Assembly (NCBI GenBank): GCA_922989275.2
Contig: OV277861.1
Span: 42,323,623 to 42,387,622, forward strand
From: Gari tellinella
Taxonomy: Eukaryota; Mollusca; Bivalvia; Cardiida; Psammobiidae
DNA length: 64,000 nucleotides
Direction of reading: 5' to 3'
Shown: positions 1-12,400 of the stretch, in pieces
How the letters are laid out: each line of letters opens with the position of its first letter
Position numbering within the stretch: the stretch's first letter is position 1
Made by a program: the position numbers and the translations under genes
The notes under the pieces: generated by a model
Databases searched by the model: none
The model's input: only the letters and a program-made list of their open reading frames with translations
Told to the model about the DNA's origin: nothing

Positions 1-105
1 CTATACTTCTACTACTACTACTACTACTACATGTACTACTACTACTACTACACCTTCATGTAATATATTCTACTACTACTACTACTACTACTACTGCATT
101 ACCTT
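1..105 (+). repeat. (CTA)n / (ACT)n microsatellite
   Basis: CTACTACTAC runs interrupted by ATGTACTAC and TTCATGTAATATATT; a (CTT)n run follows at 112-135. Confidence 0.9.
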
Positions 106-382
106 CTTTCTTTCATTCTCTTCTTCTTCTTCTTTTCATCGACGCCCATGTCGTAACCTATTGCACTTTATGGATCCAGATCATACGCCTAGTAGATCTA
201 CCTCGGCGTCTTATTACATGTAATATCCAAACTGTTTGACATCGAACTGATGTTTCAATAGTCAAGATGCCTAAAGTCTAACACGTACCTTTTTAAGACA
301 TTCGTATCAATATATCTTTAGCTACATGTATATCAACCTTTTTTAATTGATGCTTTTTTGCAGACGATATAGGCATTTTACC

Positions 383-597
383 CCTGCACTGCCTTACCCC
401 CGAGTCCAATAGTTATTTGCAAACAGTTTTGATCCTGATCAGACGCCGCATTATGCGGCGTCTGATCAGGATCAAAACTGTTTGACACTCATTTCAATAT
501 TTCCTTAGTTAAAATACCTAAAATTTCATTTTAAGAATTAAAAGCAGACGGCAATTGTTTAAAACTGATGACGTCACGGCAGCGAATGGGTTAAGCT
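383..597. mobile_element. Family-C palindrome-core MITE
   Basis: Starts CCCTGCACTGCCTTACCCC, core hairpin GCAAACAGTTTTGATCCTGA with mirror, then AAAAGCAGACGGCAATTG and ends GCAGCGAATGGGTTA. No protein coding. Confidence 0.65.
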
Positions 598-815
598 GAA
601 GATAGCCTGGCTATAAAAGAGCTCATTGGGTAATCAATGACGCGGATCACTGATCGCATCGTGCTGAAATGTAGTCTGCTAGAAAACTGTAGCCTGCAAG
701 AAAATTAAATTAAGTTTAAAATATTTTATAAGGAACAACGAATGTTAAACGGTTTTTTCTCATAAGACGCTGTTATATTTAGATCTAGCGTCTTATCTGG
801 ATCCACACCAATGAC

Positions 816-1074
816 AAGTACAATGGGGAAGACGTTATTCTTCAACAAACGCGTTTACGCTAAACTGATGTCCATTGCAAACAGTTATGAGCCAGATCAG
901 ACGCCGGGTTATCCGGCGTCTGATCAGGCTCAAAACTGTTTGCCACTCAGATTATAATTAATCGTTATAAACATTTCTTAAGTATAGTGTAATTTTCTAT
1001 ATTTTGTTGCGTTGCGTTTGCGTTTTGCTTACGTTCTAAAAACGGGAGGTGAATAACGGCTTCTCCACTGTACC
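816..1074. mobile_element. MITE-A, degenerate copy
   Basis: TACAATGGGGAAGACGTTAT ... core with GAGCCAGATCAGACGCCGGG ... GGCTTCTCCACTGTA. Subterminal inverted blocks AACGCGTTTACGCTAAA and GCGTTTGCGTTTTGC. Confidence 0.6.
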
Positions 1075-1103
1075 TGTCATTTCATTATACAAAGTTGATC
1101 CTT

Positions 1104-1317
1104 AATCCCTTCACTGCCGTGACGTAATCAATTTTAAACAATTATCGTCTGCTTTTATTTCTTAAATTTTAATTTTTGCTATTTTGACTGAAGAAATAAT
1201 GAAACGAGTGTCAAGCCGTTTGGATCCAGATCAGACGCCGCGTTACGCGGCGTCTTATCAGGATCCAAACTGTTTGCAAATAACTACTGTACTCGGGGTA
1301 AGGCAGTGAAGGGGTTA
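1104..1317. mobile_element. Family-C MITE, opposite orientation
   Basis: Starts CCCTTCACTGCCGTGACGTA, contains ATTATCGTCTGCTTTTA, core GGATCCAGATCAGACGCCGC with mirror, and ends GGGGTAAGGCAGTGAAGGGG. Same family as 383-597, reversed. Confidence 0.68.
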
Positions 1318-1745
1318 AACAATAGAAGTATTCGATTTCAGTTCATGTTTACTTTATTTCTGCTTAGCTCACTGAGCTCTGAAACTTCACATAGAAAATT
1401 CCGGTTTCCAATTTTGTGTAGTCCATTTCTGACTTTCTAGGGTTCGGTTTTAAATTACAAACATTGAAGACCCTGATCGGACGCCTCTGATTTCGGTCTA
1501 CAATGTTTGCATTGGCCACGTTATCGTTTCACAAAATGAGCCAATTAAATGTCAACGACATCAAAAGGGTTTAATGAGTTTAACCCAGACAAATACAGCT
1601 AACATAGTGTTTTAGCATATAGTTCGTTTTAGCAGGGTGCCCCCTCCCGCCTTTCACCCAATTGTTACCCCTACCCGGCCCATTCTCCTCCCCATTTCTT
1701 CCATTCCAGTCATACCAAAAACCAAAATTATTATAAAGTTTGACA

Positions 1746-1970
1746 CTTAACCCATTTGTGCCCGCGATCCCATATATGGGACATGGGCAAACAGTGTAGA
1801 CTCTGATCAGACGCCACAAAGTGCGGCGTCTGGGAAGAATCTACACTGTTTGCAAATAGGATTTTCGATATAAAACAAAAAGAAAATGAAATTTAATTTA
1901 CCCCTTAGATAAAAATGGATTAATCAAATATATAGAGCATGGAAGAATCCATGGACACAAGTGGGTCAAA
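1746..1970. mobile_element. Family-D MITE
   Basis: TTAACCCATTTGTGCCCGCG start, core GGCAAACAGTGTAGACTCTG...GCGGCGTCTGGGAAGAATCT, then AATATATAGAGCATGGAAGA and ATCCATGGACACAAGTGGGT. Family members also at 13060-13285, 42210-42415 and 60130-60330. Confidence 0.65.
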
Positions 1971-2960
1971 CAGTTTTGGAGCCAATATAATGTCTTGCAT
2001 GCCGGTTGTTTCTTTATATACAAAATACTGTACCTAAAATTTAAATTTGAGAAATTAGAGCAGACGAGAGCTGCTATGGCAGTGAGTGAAGTTAAACTGT
2101 CGTCTAAAAATATCAAGTTAACATTTTCATCGCAGAATTAGTCGTGAGGTTTTTACCCCATCGACGCCATATTGTCGTCTGCTACAATATTGTTGTATGT
2201 AAGGTCGTTTCAAAGTTGTATATAAGGTAGTGCATTTATGACTTAAGACATATCTATACGAATATAAAACAGTTTGGATCTTGCCCAGACGCCGCGTCTG
2301 ATCTTGATCCAAACTGTTTTCAAAGTCGAATTTGAATGGGAGGATAAAATCAGTCGGCGTCTGATCTAGATCTACACGGTTTGTCAGACGGACCTACAGA
2401 ATCTTTGACAATGTATTTCGAATATTTTCTAAGTCGAAATTAGGTCAAGGTCAAAAGGAGGCTGGGTATTGTGGGGGTGTTTGGTAATGTCACCACAACA
2501 ACTGTTTAAGTATCAAAGCATTGTAGTCAGCAGTGTGTACGCTAGACGAAACGGTAAAATCTTGATTAACCAAAAAATACCTCATTTAGAAATGTCTTAA
2601 TCCAAATTGGGTCAAGGTCAAGGTACACATCAAGGATAGGTAATATTGGTGTATTGGGAATGGTCCAATGCAGCATCAACTGTATTCCAGTAAGTGCTGT
2701 TGATGCCAGACGAAGCAGTAAACTCTAGTAACATGTAACCTTGTTACGGACGTACGGATGCACGGACAAGCAGACAGGACACTCACTATGATTTTGCTTC
2801 CACATCAATAGATACCGGGGGCATTAAAATGTCGCCGATTTAGCGGAAGACAATTTCAGTAGAGATTATTCGCTCGCTAATGATTACTGACTGATTTTTG
2901 ACGCGTCAAAACTGATCTAAGTGAATGTTTATAAACAAAAGGGTCAACCAAGCGCACCGT

Positions 2961-3214
2961 TGTACATAGAATGGAGAAGATATAATTCTAGTCCTTTAAA
3001 CGCGTTTGTTCCGAACCCCCTGATCACATTGCAAACAGTTTGGAGCCAGATCAGACGCCGGGTAACCCGGCGTCTGATCAGGCTCCAAACTGTTTGTCAC
3101 CCAGATTATAATCGCAAAAAATGTCAAAAATGTAATTTTATGCAATATATCGAAAAACGTTTTGCGTTTCGTTTGCATTTTAACGAGAAAGAATATCGTA
3201 TGCTCCATTGTACA
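2961..3214. mobile_element. MITE-A, degenerate copy upstream of the gene start
   Basis: TACATAGAATGGAGAAGATA ... core GGAGCCAGATCAGACGCCGG and mirror ... CGTATGCTCCATTGTACA. It ends about 160 bp before the ATG of exon 1 and may lie in or near the promoter. Confidence 0.6.
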
Positions 3215-3374
3215 TGTTAGAAACAATAAAACATAACATAGATACAAAATGGCCACGAAATTATAGTCGTAAATATTTTAATTAGGAACATTTAAACCAA
3301 ATACAAACACTGAAGTTTTAGAGATTTAGGTTTTGGTGATAGGCTGCCGCTTATTTGGATGTAATATTTCTAAA

Positions 3375-3441
3375 ATGACAAAACATGCAGAAACATTGAT
3401 TGCCGTTCTTATTATCTTCTTTGGATTTCTACATGGTGCTG
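3375..3441 (+). CDS. Exon 1: start codon and signal peptide
   Basis: The ATG at 3375 has A at -3. It is followed by a short polar stretch and the hydrophobic run LIAVLIIFFGFL, a typical secretory signal peptide, then H-G-A. The donor is G|GTAAGT at 3442, phase 1. Phase 1 straight after a signal peptide is usual in extracellular genes. No other in-frame ATG lies closer to the hydrophobic core. Confidence 0.78.
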
Positions 3442-6400
3442 GTAAGTAATCGAAATATGATTTAACCTATTACTTCATAAATACGCCTTTTTACGCCTTT
3501 AATTTATTCCTACACTGACGAAAATAGTTACAATTTATACAGTAAAACAATATTTACCCAAAGAAATATGTTCTAATATTCTAGCAGATGGTTGCTTACA
3601 GCAGACTGAAAATGAAGCAGAATGTGCCTTATGACACATTCTGCTTTACTTCCAACCTGCTTTAAGTTATTACCTATTATCAATACTAGAAATAAACTAC
3701 ATGTATGAAAAAAGTTCCAATTTATACAGTAATAAACATTATCCAAAGAAACATGTTCTAATATTCTTGCAGATTGTAGCTTAAAAGCCTTATGTCACAT
3801 TTTGCTTTATAGTCTGCTTTACTTTAAACCTGCTTTAAGTTATTACCTATTATCAATACTAGAAATAAACTATGATGGTAATAGGTTAACTTGTAGAACT
3901 TGTTTAAAGAAAGGCATTTCTTTCTTAAGAGAGGTGACTGCTTAATCTAATATTTTATAAATACGAATGTTACGCTTTTATATCTCCACAGAAGAAAACA
4001 GTTCCACTTTATACAGTCATCAATATGTACCATAAGAAATATTTCAAATATCCTAGGAGGTAGTAGCTTAAAGCAGACTGAAAGTAAATGCGCATTCTGC
4101 TTAACTTTCAATCTGCTTTAAGGTGGTACCTGTCTTCAAAACTAGAAACAAACTATAGGGTAAATGAATATTTATTGCAGTACAAAGGGTAAAGCAGAGA
4201 ACTCTTCCAATAGTTTCTTGTTTAACCTTAGTCACTCATTAAGCACTCACCTGTCTTAAGAGTTAGCCGCACTTCTTCAAAAAATGGCCACTGTACATGA
4301 TTTAACAGTAACTGTTGTCTAAAACGACAGGAGTACAGTGGATAATCTGTTATTCTTTCCCGTTTAAACGCAAACGTACGCAAACGCAAAACACTAAAAC
4401 GTAGAAAATTACAACTTTTTGACAAGTCTGATAATTTATGTTTATCTTGGTGGCACACAGTTTGGATCCTGATCAGACGCCGGGTTACCCGGCGTCTGAT
4501 CTGGCTCCAAACTGTTTGCACTGCAAATAGTAGTTTTAGCGTAAACGCGTTTATTGGGAAAGAATAACAGATTCTCCGCTGTACATGTATAATGCAGAAC
4601 TTTAACCTGATAACGGTTTAGTTTGAAACCAATTTAATCTTAAGAAATCTAAACATGTCGGGGTCCAACAATTTGATTCATGATCAGACACCATGCCTCG
4701 CAGCGTCTGGCATGGATCAAAACTGCTCGCAAGTTCTATAGTATTGTCTGATTTAACAGGCGAAGGGTTCAACATTATTTTAATTATAAGAATTATTACA
4801 ACTTTAGATGTATTACATGTAATACACTATCCCATAGATACGCCTTTTACAGTGGTGAATACGTTATTCTTTCCCATTTAACGCAAGTTGAACGCAAACG
4901 CATTACAATAAGATGTTGAAAAGGACAACTTTTTGACAATTATGACTATTTATTTTAATCTGAGTGGCAACAGTTTTGAGCCTGATCAGAAGCCGGGTTA
5001 TCTAGCGTCTTATCTTGCTTAAAAAGTTTTCAATGTAATTTATTTAAGCATAAGCGCGTTTATTGGGAAAGAATAACGTCTTCTCCACTGTATTTACAGA
5101 CGGACAGTGCACCGTGCCGTTGTCGGACGGAGTATGGCTTAGTTCGACGCGAGGAACATGGACGGTTTCCGGAAGTGGATCACAGATTGCCGATTTTTCA
5201 GCAACCCTCACCGTCTCCCAAACCACAGCTACTCTAAACTGCACACAGACCGGAAATACGGGCACTCAGTATATTCTCTCGTGAGTTTGTTACAATTGTT
5301 TAATTTATTAATTTCTCAACAAAATAAAAAATATGGAATTTTCAGCAAATCGTCGAACAAAAGAGCATCGAAAAAAACCAGTACCCAGTTGTATTAATAA
5401 ATTTTGATTTGTTTCTTTGTTTGAAAACCCAAAATGTTTCCTTTAGTTTGATATCACATATATCCTGGCTGTAACACTGTTTCAAGTAACCTACGGGTCA
5501 AAGTCATTTTTCACAAAATTAGTCTCTACAGAGTAGTCCCTCTAAAATGAAGAAAGAACCATTTTAAAAATTGTTCTTACGATTTATTTTAATCTGAGTG
5601 GCAACCAGTGTGAAGTCTGATCTGGGGACAAATGGTTTGCAATGGATATCATTGTCGTACAGTGGAGAATGTTATTCTTTCCCGTTTAAACGCAAACGTA
5701 CGCAAACGCAAAGCACTAAAACGAAGAAAAGTACAACTTTTGGTCAATTCTGATATTTCATGTTTATCTTGGTGGCAAACAGTTTGGAGCCTGATCAGAC
5801 GCCGGGTTACCCGGCGTCTGATCTGGCTCCAAACTGTTTGTACTGCAAATAATAGTTTTAGCGTAAACGCGTTTATTGGGAAAGAATAACAGATTCTCCA
5901 CTGTAGTATAAACGTGTTTATTTGGAAAGGATAAAGTCTTCTCCAATTTCAATCCAATTAATCTAATTTTTTCTGGTACATGTAGTGCGATTGAAGTTTG
6001 CATGTGTCTGTGTCTTTAAAATTATATTCGTTTTATTTGTATAACAGTACTGAACCTTATTAAATTAACAATTTTTGCGATTCGCTTGCAATTCGATGGC
6101 AATTTGATGGCAATTAGCTTGCGATTCAAAATAGTAACCTTGCCCTCGTGTAAGTTTGCCTGAGTGGTGAATCTCACAAATATTCGCAAATATGCCTCCG
6201 TTTTTTTCGATTCCTTTTTTTGTCACAACCGTTTCGGAAAAAATCGTGTAAAAATATTTAAGCGTAAGATTCGCCTTTTAGAGCACCCGCTTCGATGGAA
6301 ATTCGCTTGCGATTATCAATTTAATCTAATATGGTTCAGTACTGTATTATCTTGAGTACTGTTTACAACTGTTTTTGTTTAATTTTCTATTACCCAGAAC

Positions 6401-9400
6401 ATATCTCAAAATATTCCGAGGACTGTTATGACTGCTTTGTTGAGCCGAATTCTTCACACTACGAATTCTTCACACCTGTGAGGAATTCGTAGGAATTTCA
6501 TACGAATAAGTCACACATGTGTGAATAATTCGTACTGACTCTCAGCCCCCTTAACAGTAGATACGAATTCTTCACATGTCGAAATTTTTTAAAAACGAAT
6601 GTAAATATTTTGTGCATACGAAAACCTCACACTTTCCAAAAAGCTTTTAGCCACCCAGATGGATAAGGGGGCATATTAGGTTTGCTTTACTTGATATTTC
6701 ACATAATGACACAACTTATGTACTAGACTGCCTGTTTAAATGATAAAAGGTCAAGGTCACACGGTGAGAAATGTCACATTTTTCAGCACTCGATATAATT
6801 AATTATAGACACATAAAACTGAAAAACATCATGGTAATAAAAGAACTTTTGGTGATCATATAATTTACTCGATTCCGTCGTATCGGATATTATTCGGTCC
6901 GTCTGTACGATGCATTCTAAGAACTTTATAAATGTTTTTTTTTCAAATTCTGCATGTGTCTCTGGATAATTAGGGGGCTACAAAAAAAAACAAGCTATTA
7001 AAAAAATAACCAGTTCGGGGACTCCCTATTTTTATTTCATATTTCTGCACAACAGGATATATACTAGCAATATGCAAAAATAAAAAAAAAATGAATGTTT
7101 TGAAAATTCGAACAAACTGCCGCGATAGTCCTTAAATACCAGACGGGCAACGGTTTTAAGACGGGCGACCATCATCGCCCGATATTGGTTATCGTGGGTT
7201 CAATATATGCATGAGGTTTATAAAGACGCGCTGGTTTCACTTCTTTGTTATGTTGCTCACTTGTTGCTCACTTTCTTACATGGAATCATACAACCGATTG
7301 CCTTATCGTATAGTCCACATCATGGGCATTCAGTAATAACGTGCAATACTGTGGGAGACCGAAAGGAAACGCGCCGGTCTAAAGAGTGACACATGAGGAC
7401 ATTTTTTTATGTAGAAAACTGTCCTTGGGACTTGCTTTGGCATAATACATGTAAAATGACCCGGGAGGTTAATTTTCTGAGTCGAAAAGTGTCCCGGGGT
7501 CACACTTCTGCGTGGTGGGGACACTTTTCGTCATTACACCGGCCGGTATAGGATAGGCAAAAGCCGGATGGAGACGGCCTTGCCCGACCTCTGACACGCT
7601 TGTATACGTTTGTATATTTGGTCAAAAGCTTTCTCGGGCCCGATCGACGTGTAAGGTGCCCGGAAACGACCGATTTTAAATCGATGTCGTTTCGATGACC
7701 GTCGTTGAAACTAGCTTTTAACTCCACTTAAAAATCAAACCGAGGCCAAGAATTCTGAGTTCATACTATGTAAACAGTATTTCAGTCATATCTCGACATA
7801 AAGCTAATTGCAGATGGGAGAAGAAACCGGATGCACGTCATAAACTGTATCAGGTAAAAATATGCATCTGGGTAAAAGCACCGAATTTCCGATAGCCAGC
7901 TTGAAGGCTTCTCCAAATGAAAAAGCCCAAATGTTCAGATTGGGATTCGAACCAACAACAGTAAGGAGCTTAGTGAGTGCAAGTCATAGTCACTATGATC
8001 ACTGGACCACGGCCACGGGTCCCATCCCTCTCCATCCCGTTAAGAATACCAACAATCTACCAGCATTCGGCCACAACCTGTCGGTCGTTGGCCTATTATG
8101 CCTCAAAGGAAGCCGAGAACTAAGCATAAACTCAATGGAACTTAAGTTTGATCATGGAATAAAAAGGGATGCACTTATCCACAGATAATTCTTCGGATAT
8201 AGGTCGGCTGTTTAAGAGCTTTTTTGATCAAATCGTAAAAACTGCATGTAAAAGGGTGGATAACACAGTTTTAGCGCACCCGCTTCTTAACAATGTCGTG
8301 ACAGTACGTGAGAGGGTAGCCTGTCCGAAAACGTTGGGTTTCCCTAGTACTCTAGTGTCATCTCACAATACGACGCAATACACCATCTTTTGCGCTATGG
8401 AAAGTGATTTGCCTAAGTTGTTAGAACTTGTTTCATAAGGAAATGTTAAACGGAAGGTGATGTGTGAAGAATCCGTAGGTACCAACAGGTCGTTAAAAAA
8501 GGGGGTACGGAAATCTCACACTGCCATTGTGTGACATATTCGTACGAAATCATCACACATTGGTCACACGAGTGGAAGAATTCGTACGAATTCTTCACAC
8601 GTCTGATTACGGTGTGAAGAATTCGTAGTGTGAAGAATTCGGCTCAACACTGCTTTCGTTCATTTGTTTTATTATCCAGAACATATTTCGAAATATTCCG
8701 AGGACTGCTTATAACTATTTTCGTTCATTTTTTTTCTCAAGAAAACATTTCGAAAAAAAATGACTGTTTATTACTTTTTTCGTTTAATTTTTATGACCCG
8801 GGCGTATTTGGAACTATTCAGAGGACTGTTTACAACTGTTTTTGTTTAATGTTCTTTTATCCAGAACATGTTTCGAAATATTCCGAAGACTGTTTATAAC
8901 TGTTTTCGTTCAATCTTTTTGTTATCCAGAACACATTTAGAAATATTCCGAGGACTGCTCATAACTATTTTCGTTCATTTTTTTAAAAACAAATTTTCAA
9001 GAACATATTTCGAAAAAGGACTGTTATAACTATTTTCGTTTAATTTTTATCGCCCAGAGCGTATTTGGAAATATTCAGATGACTGTTTATAACTGTTTTC
9101 GTTCATTTTTGTTGTTACATGTATTATCCAGAACATATTTTGGAATATTCAAAAGACTGTTTATTACTATTTTCGTTTATTTTCTATTATCCAGAACATA
9201 TTTCGAAATATTCCGAGGACTGTTTATCACAGTATATACATGTCTGGATATTATATCAACATCACAAGCGCCCTACAGTTACGTCGGCTATATTGTGACA
9301 CGTAAGTATCAACCTTAACACATTAACCCCTGAAACTTCAAATGGACCTTTACAATTTACAACGAAAACTAGTCCAATATTTACTATTTAGATTTATTTT

Positions 9401-12400
9401 TTACAATGTTTTCATACGTTTGTGTCAACTTATTATTGGTTTTTTTTATCTATAAGTAATGTAGATTCAGTAAAATGAAGATAAAAGTGTTTTAAAATAG
9501 CACCTTTTCAATGCTTTTATATTAACGGGATTTACTTTTTGTGTGCCTCCCATATACCTTTTGATTATAACAACCAAAAAGTAGCCGAAATGGCTGATTT
9601 TTATTAACAGAGACATAACGTAAGATGTCCAAACCTTTTCGACTGGCACATTTAGTTCAAATGAATGCTATTTAACCCTGTCACTCTCAATAACGCTTAA
9701 ATGCGCGTTTGCAAACAGTTTGGATACTGATCAGACGCCGCGTAACGCGGCGTCTGATCAAGATCCTAACTGTTTGGCACTCGTATCGATATGTTTTAAG
9801 TCATACTACATATAATCTTACTTTGAAACGATCTTGCAAACAACAAAATTGAAGCAGACGACAATGAAACGGTGAAAGGGTAAAAAACTCGCGGACAAAT
9901 TGGGAGTGATAGGGTTAAGCCTGTTTGGCGAAAAGTTAAAGACACATTAAAATCGAAATAACTCGTATTTCAAAGTAAAAACGAGGACGTAAGCGACCCA
10001 TTTTCAGCGAAACCCCTCTAAACCGGACATGTTTCGGGGAACCATAAATGGCCGGTTTAGAGGGGTTTGCGGTTTAGAGGGATTTCTGCATGTAGTATGG
10101 AAAATAGCTGATCACTTAAATCAGGTTGAAAGTAATGCAGAATGCACCTTAAGGCGCATTCTGCTTTACTTTCAACCTGCTTTTAAGCTATCATCTGCTA
10201 GAATATAGAAAATATTACTGATGATACATATTCAGTGTAGGAATAAATCAAAGGCGTAAAAAGTCATATTTATGGTGTAATAGTTTCAAATCAGGAATTG
10301 TTGGAAGCGGGACGAAAGTTTTTGTCCGGTTTATAGAGAATTCCGGTATTTAGAGGTTCCGGTTTAGAGGGGTTTCACTGTACTTTAAATTTGGGTAAGT
10401 TCGACTAAAGTGAAATCGAGTTATTGAGGTTCGATATAAATTTCATTGTTCATTGACAGCTGTTGATGTCACGACCGGGGAAAAATTCACGAGCGATCTG
10501 GCGTCAGTCTGCAGTAATACCGGTTATGCTACACCGCACAACGTCATTATGATAATACAGAGTGGTAAGTAAAACATGGAATGTACGTCATTTTGACAAC
10601 AACAATGATAATATGTTTTAAAATAATAGTAATAAAGACTTTCATGTGTCCTTCCAAACTTTTATCAACAATTCTTGTTGAAATACAGAAGACAGAACAC
10701 AGAAATATAAAACATTATACAACAAATGAAACGATTGCTTTCCATCACAAAACATGAAACACTTTTTACGAAATAATGAACCCTGTTTTTGAACCACTGC
10801 ATTGTTGCATCCAGTTGAGGTAAACGAACAATGTTAAATAAGTTGGAACAAGTATAGGTCTTGAAGTTCTCTTTTGAAACATGCTATAGGGAAAAGGATT
10901 ACTAACAAATAATTTGAGCCTGATGAGAATGCTGCGATTTGTGGCATGTCATTATACAGTGGAGAATCTGTTATTCTTTCCCGTTTAAACGCAAACGTAC
11001 GCAAACGCAAAGCACTAAAACGTAGAAAAGAACAACTTTTGGACAATTCTGATATTTCATGTTTATCATGGTGACAAACAGTTTGGAGCCTGATCAGACG
11101 CCGGGTTACCCGGCGTCTGATCTGGCTCCAAACTTTTTTGCACTGGAAATAATAGTTTTAGCGTAAACGCGTTTGTTGGGAAAGAATAACAGATTCTCCA
11201 CTGTATGGAAGACACCGTTTGTCACTGTCATTTTATAGCAAAGAATGCATTATATATGTTTATTTCCCTATAAACGAGTACATGTATGTACTCAAACTAT
11301 TATTAATAAAGTGCCCCCTCTCTAAAATGACACCTAATGGGAGACATAAAGTGTGTGCGTTTCTCGGAGGGAGTCGTAATTGGGAGGGAAATTGGCTACA
11401 TTTGCAAATAGCTTGAATACAGATCAGATGCGTAACGAGGCGTCTGATCTGGATTCAAGCTGTTTGTCACTCGTAGTTAAGTTTAGCTCCTGTCAAAATT
11501 CCCATAATGTGAATTTGAGAAAAACAGCAGACGACAATTTGAAGCAGACTATATTGTAGCAGTGAAACGTTTGGACATAATGTATTGTTTGGAGAACAGC
11601 GATTAGCGTTGTTGTAAGGATGGAATCGTTGTTCTGATGTATGTATTGCAAAGATACAGATAAGCAGTAAATGGTTATCAGGCTCCGAACTGTTTGCCAC
11701 TCAGATGTAACAATTAATGCTAAATTTTCAAACAAATGTGTCATTTTCCGCATTTTATTTGATTGCCTTTCGTTTGTGTTTAAGCGGTAAATAATAACGT
11801 CTTCACAATGGTATGAATTAAGAGCAGCAATGGGTTAATTAATTGTGAGAAGAGAAACACGTTTTGTTTACTAACAGGTTCGGAGGCCAACGCAGCTGCC
11901 AACTGCCCGGATGTTATCCTTGGAAACTATTCGACGAGCTACACAGACAGTGACTCTGTCATCACTTCCGACCTGTTAATGGACTCATGTAACGACACGA
12001 CCCGAATGAATTTCGACAATGTAGCTTCCGGTTCCAACCTAGGTTTCACAAGTAAGAGGCCGTCTCCTTCACAGAGAGTATTCATTCATTACTCAAAAAA
12101 CATCACTCCCTCTCTACAACGACACCCAAAGGGAGATATAAATTGTGTGCGTTGTTCAAAGGGAGTCGTTATAGGGAGGGTAATTGGCTACATTTGCAAA
12201 CAGGTTGAATCCAGATTAGACGCCGCGTTACGCGGCGTCTGATCTGGATTCAACCTGTTTGTCACTCATCGTTAAGTTTTGTTCCTGTCAAAATGTCCAT
12301 TATGTGACTTTGAGAAAAACAGCAGACGACAATTTTAAGCAGACTATTTTGCAGCAGTTAAACAAATGGACATAATGTCATGTTTCGGGAACAGCGACTA

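Larger units (their letters stand above)
140..3374. other. Upstream region without recognised gene
   Basis: Holds family-C, MITE-A and family-D copies already listed, with unique AT-rich DNA at 1320-1740 and 1970-2920 (including repeated phrases GGTCAAGGTCAA and CCAGACGAA-CAGTAAA at about 2440-2740, perhaps a worn element). No TATA box or initiator could be assigned for the gene at 3375. Confidence 0.5.
6360..9235 (+). repeat. Tandem array of exon-3 3' splice sites (interrupted)
   Basis: About ten copies of a roughly 70-85 bp unit (one left of the hAT-like element at 6360-6438, the rest 8649-9235). Each has a T-rich tract with TTTTCGTT, then ATCCAG|AACATATTTCGAAATATTCC and GGACTG. The last unit is the working acceptor and 5' end of exon 3 (9195). 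Earlier units keep the branch/pyrimidine/AG layout to different degrees, with CCAG, CAAG or CCGG at the AG position. Confidence 0.75.

Noticed and set aside
7862..8188. 108-codon plus-strand frame
   Set aside because: Lies across the reverse strand of a tRNA-derived SINE inside the hAT-like element.
9231..9301. Exon 3 starting after TTATCACAG at 9230
   Set aside because: Phase is incompatible with exon 2 (leads to a TGA in exon 4). The acceptor at 9194 fits both neighbours.
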